Positions 23,463-33,460 of a DNA stretch of 64,000 bases are shown piece after piece (the stretch's first letter is position 1; each line of letters begins with the position of its first letter). This DNA comes from Emiliania huxleyi CCMP1516 (Eukaryota > Haptophyta > Isochrysidales > Noelaerhabdaceae). The notes under the pieces are model-generated. The model was not told the origin of the DNA, searched no databases, and saw nothing but the letters and a program-made list of their open reading frames with translations. Position numbers and translations under genes: made by a program. The stretch lies in the NCBI RefSeq assembly GCF_000372725.1, contig NW_005195368.1, positions 160,429 to 224,428 of the forward strand, in the 5' to 3' direction.

Positions 23463-24548
23463 ATGGATTCACATCCGACCGGGGGCTCGCGCGTGCGGTG
23501 CTGCGGCGGAGTCATTGCGGCCATGACTGCCATCCTCTCCCGCGTCGATGCGGCTGCGCTAGCCCGCACCGCCAGCATCCAATCGCCAGTCGAACTGGTT
23601 CACTACCTGCGCGCCGGGGACGAGCGCCTGGTGCGCCCGTCACCAAGTGCTACAACGGCTGCACGCCAGCGAGAGAGCGCGGTGCAGGAGCTTCTGCCTG
23701 CAGTGCTGCAGGACATCGTCGACACAAACACAACCGCTGTGTGCGACTGCGACGACTTGGCCGAGCAGGCATCGCACGCCACCGCCGCAGAAGCTGTCCA
23801 CTTGCTCACTACGGACAATCCCGAAAACCGCGCGCATATTGGCAGGGTGCCCGACGTGCTGGCCAGCCTCGTTTCGCTCGTGGGCGAGTCTGTGAGCTGC
23901 AACTCCACGGCGTCCTCGCCCTCGTGGCGGGCAGCGGAGGAGGCGGCAGAGGCGCTCTGGATCCTTGCATTCAATTCGCGCGCCAACCATGGGGCGCTAC
24001 TCGAGGCCGGGGCACCAGAGGTGCTGGCCTTGCCGCTACTCGCCGCACATGCGCCTTCACGAGCAAAAATGTGGGCGGCCGCGGCGCTCCAAAATATGGC
24101 AGCCTCGTATTGCGCCACCAGAGACGGCCGCTGCTCGTGGCGCAGGGACGGCCGGCAGCTGACAGTGCAGGAGGCACTTGTCGTGGACGCTGAGGTGGCG
24201 CGGCAGCGCATTGGCGCGGTGCCAGGCTTGGTTCAGGCTCTCGCCGCCCTTGCGGGCGAGACGCTGCCGGGGCGAGGACGCGTACTACCGAGCGTCGCAA
24301 CCCGCAGCGACCGTCTTGCACCCGGCATTGCGGCATGGGCGGCGGCAGGTGCACTTAAGAACCTGGCACTATCGACGAGCATCCGCCCGCAGATTATGGC
24401 AAGCGGCGCAGCCGTCGCGCTCTGCTCCCTCGCTTCCAGCCCGTGCTGGCTTGAGTCGTCGAAATCGCAAGCGGCTCTTCAGCACCTCGGCATCGACGAT
24501 TGTGCCGATCTCCATGGTCGGCACACCCGAAAGCATGTGGAGCTGTGA
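23463..24548 (+). CDS. Armadillo-repeat-like protein
   Basis: Intronless, 361 residues from ATG 23463. It is all alpha-helical by composition, with several ARM-type segments: NRAHIGRVPDVLASLVSLV, AAEALWILAFNSRANHGALL, AWAAAGALKNLALS and IMASGAAVALCSLA. ARM folds make a curved protein-binding surface, so an interaction or scaffold role is likely; no catalytic motif is present. The frame extends 24 codons upstream, but ATG 23463 is the first ATG. The C-terminus (HTRKHVEL) is short and charged. Confidence 0.75.
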   Translation: MDSHPTGGSRVRCCGGVIAAMTAILSRVDAAALARTASIQSPVELVHYLRAGDERLVRPSPSATTAARQRESAVQELLPAVLQDIVDTNTTAVCDCDDLAEQASHATAAEAVHLLTTDNPENRAHIGRVPDVLASLVSLVGESVSCNSTASSPSWRAAEEAAEALWILAFNSRANHGALLEAGAPEVLALPLLAAHAPSRAKMWAAAALQNMAASYCATRDGRCSWRRDGRQLTVQEALVVDAEVARQRIGAVPGLVQALAALAGETLPGRGRVLPSVATRSDRLAPGIAAWAAAGALKNLALSTSIRPQIMASGAAVALCSLASSPCWLESSKSQAALQHLGIDDCADLHGRHTRKHVEL

Positions 24549-25516
24549 GCGGCATGCGCCCAGGCTCGATAATAAGGTGCACGCTTGCAAGTGCTTGCAC
24601 TCAACGCGGTTCTGTCTTGAACGCCATGTTTGTGTTGTTTGTGTGTATGCGTCTGCTCTGGGTGTGCAGCCAAGTTTTTCTCCATTGCCTCCGCGCGCGC
24701 ACTTTCTTCTTCTCTTTGCCCCGCAGGCAACACGGCCCTCGTTTTCTTCTTTTGCCTGGGTCGGCCGCCGCCGTGCGCCGAGCTCGCTGGCCCTAGAGCT
24801 GTTTAACATTAACTTTGGGCCTAAGTAACCCCTAACAGTTGCGCGTTACTGTTAACACTAGCAACACTGTTCAGCTCCCAACGTTAAACAGCCGCTCTCT
24901 AGCTGGCCCTGGCCCTGGCGAGTGGCGTCGCTCCTGCTCGTGCTCCTCGCACTTTATAAGTAAAAAGTTGTTAGCTTTGTTACTCCCACTTTTAGCCTTA
25001 CGAGTTACGTTTGAGTACGTTACTCGTTACAGTAGCATTAGCCATTACTAGTTATAGTAAAATCGCCCGTCTCGGGTACCCGGACGGTTTACCCCTTTAC
25101 GTAAACCGACACGAGTGCGTGAGCAGTGTCCAGTGACAGGATCTGACTCGTTGATTGTTACAGTGGCGGAGGCGCAGCTCAGGAGTGACGAAGCCCCCAC
25201 GCAAATCGCAATCCCCCTCTCTCCACGCGTCTCTCCCGCTTACACAGAGGAGCTCTCCACCGCTCGGCGTCGAGCTGGCGTCGGAGCAGATACACATACA
25301 GACACATGCCGGTAAAGACCCCGCCAAACAAGGGGTGAAGCTGGCGACTTGACGCCCGCGCCACCACTCTCGCGTGTGGCGAGAGCGCTCAATAGAGACG
25401 GACACCCTCGGCCCGCCGCCAACCCACAGCGGCGACGCACGCCGCCGCCTGGGCGTCCAAACTGCCCTGCGGGCGCGGCTGCTGTGCGGGCGCGGCTGCC
25501 CGCTGCCCGCTGCGGT
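24549..25516. other. Intergenic, about 970 bases, with an AT-rich inverted-repeat patch
   Basis: 24790-25080 is AT-rich for this genome. An inverted pair flanks about 70 bases: CTGTTTAACATTAAC near 24799 and CGTTAAACAG near 24882. Several GTTACTCGTTAC-like motifs follow. It may be the remains of a small DNA element. The rest is GC-rich with no recognisable gene. Confidence 0.4.
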
Positions 25517-27739
25517 CTACTCGCCGCAGTTCGCCTTGATCCACGGGTGGTTTTGCACCTCGCCCAGCGCCAGCCGCTGCGACGGCTCCTTGACGAGCAG
25601 CTTGGTCATCAGGTCGCGCGCGAGCGGGGAGACGTGCTCAGGGAACCTGGCAGAAGACCCGGGGGGGGGGGGGGGGTTCAGCCGTGCGGAGGAGGCATGC
25701 GTGCCGGTTGCCGCAACGGCGGCGCCGACGGCGGCGGTGAGGGTTGCGGCGGCGGCGGCGGAGAGGAACGCAACGGCGGCGGCGGCGGCGGCGGCGGCCG
25801 GCAAGTGTGGTCTGCACTGTGTGCCCGACAGTAGCGCGCGTGAGAGGCGGGTATTTCTTGCTTCGGCGATCTCGACTGCATCTCGACTGCATCTCGACTG
25901 CATCTCGGCCGCGTCTAAAAGCGCACTGCATGTCGACGCGCGAGATCTTCTTGTACGTCTCCTGGTGGCCCTGCGCCTCGAAGGGCGGCGAGCCGACGAG
26001 GAACTCGTACATGAGCACGCCTAATTTAGTAGTTAATTAATAGTTAATTAGGAACTCGTACATGAGCACGCCTGGGGCGGCGGGAGAGGGGGACGGTCGG
26101 AGAAGGTCGAGAGGTCGAGAGGGGGGGGGGGAGGGGGGGCAAGATCGACACAGGGCAGGGCAAGTGCTGTCCAGGCAAGACGCTCGCGTGTGCGTCTGAA
26201 CGACATTGCACAGCCTACGGCCGCCACTGCGCTGCCCCGCGGCTGCTGCGTCTCGGCTGCTGCGTCTCGGCTGCGTCTCGGCTGCCTCTCGAGGCGGTGT
26301 CTCAGCAGCCTCTCGAGGCGGTCTCTCGGCTAGCGGCGCGCCGAGCGACCACACGTCCACCGTCTGGTTGTGCGCCTTGCCCTCCACCATCTCGGGCGGC
26401 AGGTAGTCGAGCGTGCCGCACCTGCGCCGGGAGATCGGGGGAGATTGCGAGCTCGAGCCACCTCGGGCCACGCCTCGGGCGGCGAGGGCGAGGGCGGCAG
26501 CGAGGGCGAAGGCGGCAGCGAGGGCGAAGGCGGCAGCGAGGGCGAGGGGGGCAGCGAGGGGGCGGCGAGGGGGCGGGGGCGAGGTTCGGGGCAGCGGTGC
26601 AGCGGTGCAGCGGTGCGGTGCAGCGGTGCGGTGCGGGGGAGCGGTGCGGGGGAGCGGTGCGGGGGAGCGGTGGCAGGACGCACATCGTTGTGCGCCGCGA
26701 GTTCGGCGCATGCACCGACCACCTGCGGAGGTTGGGGCGTGGGTGGGAGGGTCAACTCTTGGAAGGAAGGCTGCCGACTACGCCTGTGCAGGCACGTCCG
26801 CGGCTCGTCCATCTCGGGAGATTTGGGGGAGATTGAGGGGGGGCATCGCCGGCCAAATCAGTCGGCGATCTTGAGCTCTGCGTCTCGGCTGCGTCTCGGC
26901 TGCGTCTCGGCTGCGTCTCGGCTGCGTCTCGGCTGCGTCTCGGCTGCGTCTCGGCTGCGTCTCGGCTGCGTCTCGGCTGGATCGCGCCCAAAGTCGGCGA
27001 TCTTGAGCTCGCCCTTGAGGTCGAGCAGCAAGTTCTCGGGCTTGATGTCGCGGTGAATCACGTGCTGCGGCGGCGGCGGGGTGGGGTCAGAGTCGGTTGG
27101 GGTGGCGGGAGTGAGGTGTGGGGGGATTGTGCGTGCATGTGTGTGTGGAAAGGGGGGGGCGGGGGGGGGGGGGGGGGGGGGCCAAAAACTTGGACAAGGA
27201 AAATGCGGTGCAATGGGGTGAGGGCGGCCCGGCGGCCGTGGGCGGTTCCTCCGGCCGGCGGGGAGGGGGCTGGCGGCCGCCCGGTCCCTGCCCATGTGGT
27301 TGCAGCAAGTGCAGCAACCTCGGACACTCTCGGACCCTCTCGGACCCTCTCGGGCGCCTTGAGCGCGACGATGAAGTGCGTCTTCTTCTCGCGCGCGAGG
27401 TACACCTTGCCGAACTTGCCGTTGCCCAGCGGCTTGCCGATGTCAAAGTCGTTGAGCGACCACTGCTTCTTCGGCGTCCGGGAGCCCTGCGAGAGAGGGG
27501 CGCCGCCGCGTGTTGCGGCGTGTGCGCGGGCTGCGCGGCTGCCGGCGCCGCGGCGCGAGTGCAGATGGCGACAACGGGAGGCGGAGAGGGCGCGCGCTGC
27601 ATACGGCGCGGCGGCGAGGGCGGCGGATTTTGTTGGGAGGCGCACGCACCGAAGCGGCGGTGCTCTTCTCGCCCGCCTTGCCGTCTCCGACGTTGACTGC
27701 CGCCATCTTGTTGGTGACATCCTTGAGGTCCGACGCCAT
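25517..27739 (-). CDS. Aurora-type serine/threonine kinase, alpha-C/hinge coding missing
   Basis: Exons: 27650-27739, 27358-27486, [gap in homology], 26988-27064, 26684-26722, 26342-26421, 25927-26020 and 25517-25646, all in compatible phases. The P-loop [19 protein letters not shown] lysine, HRDIKPEN catalytic loop, DFG, activation loop [26 protein letters not shown] and C-lobe are all Aurora-like. Aurora kinases phosphorylate mitotic substrates at centrosomes and chromosomes. The ~90 residues expected between VALK and HVIHRD (helix C glutamate, hinge) are absent: only about 290 bases of G-rich sequence with a 21-G run lie there. That may be an assembly collapse or a real loss. A 39-nt exon carries the activation loop. 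The exon at 25927-26020 has a decoy copy of its start upstream. Confidence 0.85.
25999..26073 (-). repeat. 24-bp direct repeat of an exon start around an AT-rich insert
   Basis: AGGAACTCGTACATGAGCAC followed by GCCT occurs at 25999-26022 and again at 26050-26073. The 27-base AT-rich block between contains TTAATTAATAGTTAATTA. In kinase orientation the AT block ends in TAG, making a new acceptor for the downstream copy, while the upstream copy would read into a stop if used. Confidence 0.9.
26860..27010 (-). repeat. 19-bp exon-end repeat bracketing 11-bp tandem units
   Basis: AGTCGGCGATCTTGAGCTC (the KIAD codons of the kinase) occurs at 26992-27010 inside the exon and at 26860-26878 in the intron. 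Between them are about nine units of CTCGGCTGCGT. The intron therefore begins with exon-derived sequence that has been copied and spread. Confidence 0.9.
27151..27181 (+). repeat. Poly-G tract
   Basis: A run of 8 G, one C and 21 G lies in the kinase intron where the helix-C/hinge exon is expected. Such tracts are prone to assembly collapse. Confidence 0.9.
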
Positions 27740-28746
27740 GTCGACGCGCAGCGGTGGCGTGCCTGGAGGGACAAGGGCGCAGGTGTGTGCGGCGGAGGCG
27801 GTGGCGGCGGGCTCAACAGAGACTGGGCGGCGGCGGTGAGGCCGGCGGCGGCGAGGCCGGGGTGGCACGGTGGCAACGTGGCGGAGGCGAGGGAGGCAAC
27901 GAGACCGAGACGAGAGACGAGAGAGACAGAGAGACAAGAGAGCCGAACACCGTGTGCTCGTGTGGTTGTTGTTCAAGCGCGCCAAGGCAAAATTCTTTTT
28001 CTCGGTTTTCCTCTCGCGTTTTCCGTGCCGTGTGTTGTGAGAGGGAGTGATTGTAATATTCTTTTTATCACGTGATCGCCATCGCAGGCCGTCGAGTCCG
28101 ATCTGAGCAAGCGTCTTTCTTTTTGGTTGAAGGCTTAGGAATAGGAGACTTTTCAAGGCTCTCTTCTGTGTGCAGTCACCGCGCTCGTCGTGCCCCGTGT
28201 GCTTTTTGAGAGAGGCTCGTCTCTTGAGAACTCTCGCGCCGGCACTCCTGTGTGCAATGTCTTGAGAACTGCCCGTTCAAGCGCGCGCGAAGGAAGGATG
28301 GAAACATTCTTTTCTCGTTTTCCCTCTCGCGTTCCGTGCTTTTGTTGTGAGTGGGAGTGGTTGTTGAATTCTTTTTATCACGTGATCGCCATCGCAGGCC
28401 GTCGAGTCCGAGCGTGCCTGGTGTGTGTGCTGTGTGATGCATGTGCATGCGCTGCGCGAACGGGGCGGGGTGTGCGCGCTCGCTGTTGTCTGTGTCCCTC
28501 TCTCTCTGTGTGTGTCCGTGCGTCTAGCCCTGGGGGTGCGCGTTCGCAGGGAAAGGGCCGTAAATTAAACACGGGTCTCCGAGGGTTAGCTCCGCGCTCC
28601 AGGTTTCCCCTAGCAGCAGAACGCCCTCTCTACTCGGAGCTAGCGAACACACAACACTGTACTCCCCGCACGTACCCACCACACTGTACTACACCAGTGC
28701 GGATTCTTATTTCGGCATTCTGGACGGAAGGCGGCTCGCCCATCCC
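27740..28746. promoter_or_regulatory. Divergent intergenic region with a duplicated ~115-bp block
   Basis: The region lies between the minus-strand kinase and the plus-strand RhoGEF. A block with ATTCTTTTT(C), CTCTCGCGTT, ATTCTTTTTATCACGTGATC and GCCATCGCAGGCCGTCGAGT occurs at about 27988-28112 and again at 28298-28412. ATCACGTGAT is a perfect palindrome with an E-box-like CACGTG core. The two copies could be tandem promoter modules. A second dispersed repeat follows at 28532-28643. Confidence 0.5.
28532..28643 (+). repeat. Dispersed ~112-bp repeat, copy A
   Basis: The reverse complement of this stretch is found at 40206-40318 with only a few differences: GAGGGTTAGCTCCGCGCTCC, GTTTCCCCTAGCAGCAGAAC and others. 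It is probably part of a transposable element family. Neither copy contains a long frame of its own. Confidence 0.85.
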
Positions 28747-31700
28747 ATGACGGACATGGCGCCGAACGACGAGCGGACCGTCGGCGAGGCTCACGTGCCC
28801 AAGGTTGAGATGCGTCAAATCTCTGACCGCAGTTCGCTCCGGTCGGACGCGCCTCAGAATTCGGCGCGGCACGCGGCCGCTCCGCTGCAGCAGATTGCAG
28901 AGGTGCTCGAGGCGCAGGAGGAGGCCAAGGCGGCGCTGGAGGAGGCGGCGCGGGACAAGAAAGTGCGCGAGCTCAGCACCTGCGTCTCCGAGTTTGTGTC
29001 GACCGAGGCGCGCTACCTGGCCGACCTGCAGTCGGTCGCGGTTTCCTTTCTCGAGCCGCTCCGGCCGCTGCTGCCGCCGCAGCTGCACTACGCCATCTTT
29101 TCGAACCTGCCGCAGCTCCAAGGCCTACACCAAGGCCTCGGCACCGATCTCGAGAGGGCGACCTCCGAGACCGCCTCCGACTCCGGCCAGGCGAGCCAGA
29201 CACTTCCGAGACACTTCCGAGACAGTTCCACGACCGTCCCGAGACCGCCTCCGACTCTGGCCTGGCGGTCGCCGCCCTCGCCGCCACGCACATTTCCGAG
29301 ACCGCTCCGAGACCGCTCCGAGACCGCTCCGAGACAGCTCCGAGACCGCTCCGAGACCGCTCCGAGACAGCACACGACACTTCAGAGGCGGAGCCCTGGC
29401 ACAGCCTCTGGCATAGCTTCCGGCGCCACCTCCACCACAGCTCTGGCTTTCGGCGCCTTCTCGTTTCATCTCGGGCCATCTCGGGTCCTCTCGGGTCCTC
29501 TCGGGCCATCTAGGGTCATCGCGGGTTATCTCTTTTCATCTCTGTTCATCTCGGGGCATCTCTGTTCACCTCGAGTCGCCCCGGGCCAGGCGTGCGTCGA
29601 CGCCTTCTCAAAGCTTCTGCCGTGCTTCCAGATCTCCGCGGCGTGTCGCCCTGCCCTCGGACCCTTCCCCGACCCTTCCCGGAGCTGCCCCCCCCGTAGC
29701 TACTTTCGGATGTACGCCACGTACTGCTGCAACTACCCGAACGTGGCCGAGGCGCTCTGCAAGGTGGCGGCGGAGCACAGCGGCGCGGCGACCGCCCTCG
29801 TCGAGGCGGAGGGGACCCGTTTGCCCTGGATTGCACGAGATTTCCAGAGAGGGCCCGAGAGGGCCCGAGGTGACCCGAGATGGCCCGAGAGGACCCGAGA
29901 TGGCCTGAGACTGCCCGGAGGAGGCCAGGCAGCGGAGCGAGCCCTCGGCGAAGCTTCTCGGAATCTGCCTGTAGGCGGAGGAGGCGCGCGGCGTCAAGCT
30001 GCAGGCGAGATCTCCCGAGATCTCCCGAGATCACCCGAGACATCCCGAGATCTCCCTAGATCTCCCTAGACCACCCGAGATGTCCCCCGAGATGATCCGA
30101 GATCGCCCTAGACCACCCTAGAGCACCCGAGATCACCCGAGATGATCCCGAGGAGGCGCCCAGCTGCAGGCGCTGCTCCTTGCAGCGCAGCGTCTGCAGC
30201 GTGGTGTGTGAGACGTTTCCGCGAAGCTTCCTGCCCCCCCGCCCCCTAGGCGTTGCTCTTCCAGAAAAAGAAACGCGGCCCGGAAAAGAAATCGCCGCCT
30301 GCCCGGCTAGGCGCTGCTCTTCCGGCCTGTGCAGCGGCTCTGCGTGTACCCGCTGCCGCCCGAGCGCCCCTCGCTCCTCCTCGTGACACTGTCCGCCCTG
30401 AAGCTGCTCGTGAGACGGCGGAATAGGTTTGCCCGCTGCCGCTCCCTCCCCGCCCCCGAGCCCTCCACCCCCCAGCCCCCCACCTCCGAGCCCACCTCCT
30501 CCTCTTCCTCGTCGTCGTCGAGGCGTTGGTCCTGTCTCGACTCTGAGTAGCGCCGCCCCGTTTGCGATGGATAGGTACCCGCTGCTGCTCGAATAAAAGA
30601 AATCGCTCGAAGGTACTCCATGCGCGATTTCTTTTACTCAATGGATAGGTACCCGCTGCTCGAGCCTCGAAAAAGAAAACACACAAGCAGCATACGGAGG
30701 GTGTCTTTGTCTAGGTACCCGCTGCTGCTCGAGCGGATGAAGAAGAGCAGCCAGCCAGAGTCGCAGATGCGGACCACGTGCGAGAGCGCCTTCGCGGCGC
30801 TGCAGGCGCCGCGCCACTCGCGGGGTAGCAGCGGTGGTAGGACTGCGCCACTCGCGGGTACTAGCGGTGACAGCGGCGACATCCCACGCCCCGCGCCGTA
30901 GCTTCTAGCGGCGGGACAGGCGACATGTCTGGCAGCGGCAGCGGTGCCCACACCCACGTGTACGCCCCTCGCGCAGGCGCCGCGTTTTGGGAGGTGGCGG
31001 GAGGGGGGGCGCTTCCCTGGGGCACTTCCGAGACACTTCCCCGAGGCGCCCGCAGGAGCTCAACTCGGAGGTCAACGAGCGGGTACGGCAGATGGAGGCC
31101 TCCTCCCTCGCCCTCACCTCTGCCTCCTCCCTCGCCCTCACCTCTGCCTCCTCCCTCGCCCTCACCTCTGCCTCCTCCCTCGCCCTCACCTCTGCCTCCT
31201 CCCTCGCCCTCACCTCTGCCTCCTCCCTCGCCCTCACCTCTGCCTCCTCCCTCGCCCTCACCTCTGCCTCCTCCCTCGCCCTCACCTCTGCCTCCTCCCT
31301 TGCCCGCGCCGCCGCCTCCGCCTCCTCCGCCGCCCGCGCCGCCGCAGCTGTCTTCAGCGCGCCCTCGCCTCGCACCGCCGCCCGTCCGCCTCCTCCGCCT
31401 GCTCCTCTGCCCGCTGCAGCGGCGCGTGCCGGCTGGCGTGAGCGGCGCTCGCCGCCCCTCAGGATGTGAGTGAGTATTACGTGTGCTTCCGGATCTAGGT
31501 CCAGGCCTTCTCGCACGATAGCACGGCGGGCATACAGCCAAGTCATAGGGGGCTAGTCCGCCTCATGCAGGCGCCCGAGCTCCAGCGAGACAATGTGCGG
31601 GAGGCCGGCGGGAGAGTGGCCGAGATTGTGCAGCCCGCCACGCAGTGCACAGTCCACGATCACTGCGGGAGGTGAGAGGTCCGGACCAGGTCCAGGTCCC

Positions 31701-33013
31701 CCCCCCCACACAGGACCCCCCCCCCCCCCCGCCCCCCCACACGTGCGGGACATGTCCCGCAGGCGGGCAGGCTCCTCCACCTCGACATGTCCAGCACATG
31801 TCCATGACATGTCCGGGACATGTCCCGCAGGCGGGCAGGCTCCTCCACCTCGAGGCGCTCGTCGGCATGCCGCCTCCCACGGCTCACCTCGTCACCCCTC
31901 ACCCCTCACTCCCTCGCTCCCTCAGGCGCTCGTCGACATGAAGTCACCTACGGCCTCGACGCTGAACGCGTGGGGCCGCAGGGCCGCGGCTCGAGTGGGC
32001 ACGCCCTCGCTCCACCATCAGCCCGAAGCTGACGGACGGCTGTCAGCGAACAGGCGACGTACAAGTGGTACGTCTTCTCCGACTACCTGCTTGTCTGCCG
32101 GCCAAAGGGAGAGGGCTTCGCCAAGAAGGCGCCCTGACGCAATCTCGGCGACTCTCGGCGACTCTCTGACCACCCCAGCGCACCTCAGCGCACCTCAGCG
32201 CACCTCAGCGCACCTCAGCGCACCTCGGCGCACCTCGGCGCACTTCGGCCGCACTTCGGCCGCATCTCGGCCGCACCTCAGCGAGTGCACTTCGGCGTGC
32301 GCACCTAAGTGCACCTCGGCGCACCTCGGCTCACATCTCTACTTCGCCGGTGAGGCGCTGTGGCCGCTCGAAGAAAACGAATCGAAGGAACGAATCGAAC
32401 AGGCGCTGTGGCCGCTCGCCGCGTTGCGCGTCGCCGCTGCGAACACGACCCCGCCCGAGACGCACGCTTCGTTCGCAAAGAAGCCCGAGCGCGACAAGAG
32501 CGAGAGGGACACGCCAGAGCCGCTCCGCGCCGGCATTCGCTCTTTCGTTAGCGCTAACGCATGACGATTACTTCACAGGACAAGGCAGAGGTGTTCCGTG
32601 TGTGGCACGAGGAGAAGGAGAAGCCGCTCGGCGAGTCTAGCCGAGATTCGCCGAGATTCGCCGAGGTTCGCCGAGATTCGCCGAGATTCGCCGAGGCGCA
32701 TATCGACCTCCGCCCCCTCCATCCCCACAAGCATCGGCAACCAGTGCCGGTGCGGCACCGAGACCGGCACGCGACCCAAATAGTCCGCGAAATGTCCGCA
32801 GGCGAGTTCAAGTGCTGGGCCCAGAGTGAGACCGACATGCTTGCGGTGGTGCAGCGGCTGCAGGCCCTCCTCCACTGCGGCAGCTGGGCCGTCCGTCGAC
32901 CCTGTTGAGACCCGCCTCTCGGAGCCCTCCTTCAGGTGCTGATTGATGCGGCGGTCGAGCAGCGGGACGACATGATTCAGCGGGGGATGAATCGGCTCAC
33001 ACTCGAGGGGTGA
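28747..33013 (+). CDS. RhoGEF with DH and PH domains
   Basis: Exon 1 starts at ATG 28747 and encodes a helical leader plus the DH domain start (CVSEFVSTEARYLADLQSV). Other placed exons are 29700-29805 (YFRMYATYCCNYPN), 29975-30004, 30311-30345 (LLFRPVQRLC), 30715-30805 (YPLLLERMKKSSQ), from 31056 (ELNSEVNERVRQME), around 32048-32124 (KWYVFSDYLLVCRP, PH strands), 32802-32863 (PH terminal helix) and 32936-33013. The PVQRL..YPLLLERM pair is the DH signature. DH domains load GTP on Rho-family GTPases and PH targets membranes. Four or more GC donors are seen. Introns carry many 10-11-bp repeats and decoy copies of exon starts. Junctions in the early DH part (29160-29640) and in the PH part could not all be fixed. 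Confidence 0.82.
30165..30735 (+). repeat. Multiple copies of two DH exon starts
   Basis: AGGCGCTGCTC-like sequence occurs at about 30169, 30248 and 30309. AGGTACCCGCTGCTGCTCGA-like sequence occurs at 30573, 30650 and 30713, with GTACCCGCTGCC also opening the intron at 30346. Between the first two GTACCCGCTG copies lies a small inverted repeat (AAAAGAAATCGC / GCGATTTCTTTT). The last copy of each set is the exon that keeps the DH frame. Confidence 0.85.
31098..31310 (+). repeat. 24-bp minisatellite
   Basis: About eight to nine near-perfect units of CTCGCCCTCACCTCTGCC+TCCTCC. In the RhoGEF frame they would read SLALTSAS again and again, following ELNSEVNERVRQMEA. A GC donor just before the array (GAG|GCC) could equally place it in an intron. 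Confidence 0.9.
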
Positions 33014-33460
33014 GGGGCTCGAGGGGCTCGAGAGGGCGGCTCGGCGCGTCGCTGGGTGTGCAGGGGCGCGACCGCAGCTCTCGAGGGAGGGAGCCTCCAG
33101 GGCGCAGGAGGCCGCGCCCACAGCCCGTGGCGCGTGGGGCATCAAACGCACCCCGCACGCGTGCGACCGTTGCGCGCACTGGCTGACTTTGAGCACGCGC
33201 ATTTTAGAGGGAGGGGAGCGAGAGAGAGAGCTCCAATCTAGACGAGGGAGTGGTTCTTCCGCTTTCATCCACTATTTTCAAGAAAGACAAGAGACGAAGT
33301 CCGTGCCGATGGTGTTGCAAAAGCCGTGTATAAAGCCCATCCCCAAGCATGATACGTAAAGCCGTACCTCTTGTGGGGGCTGCGTCCGGGCCCTCCTTGA
33401 CCAAGCTGTCCAAGACCCCGTGTGCGTTCCAACCTTCCCTGTGAAAAGGGTGGATGGTCC
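33014..33460. other. Intergenic between convergent genes
   Basis: 447 bases with short GAGGGGCTC-like repeats at 33008-33035 and no convincing frame. Confidence 0.4.
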
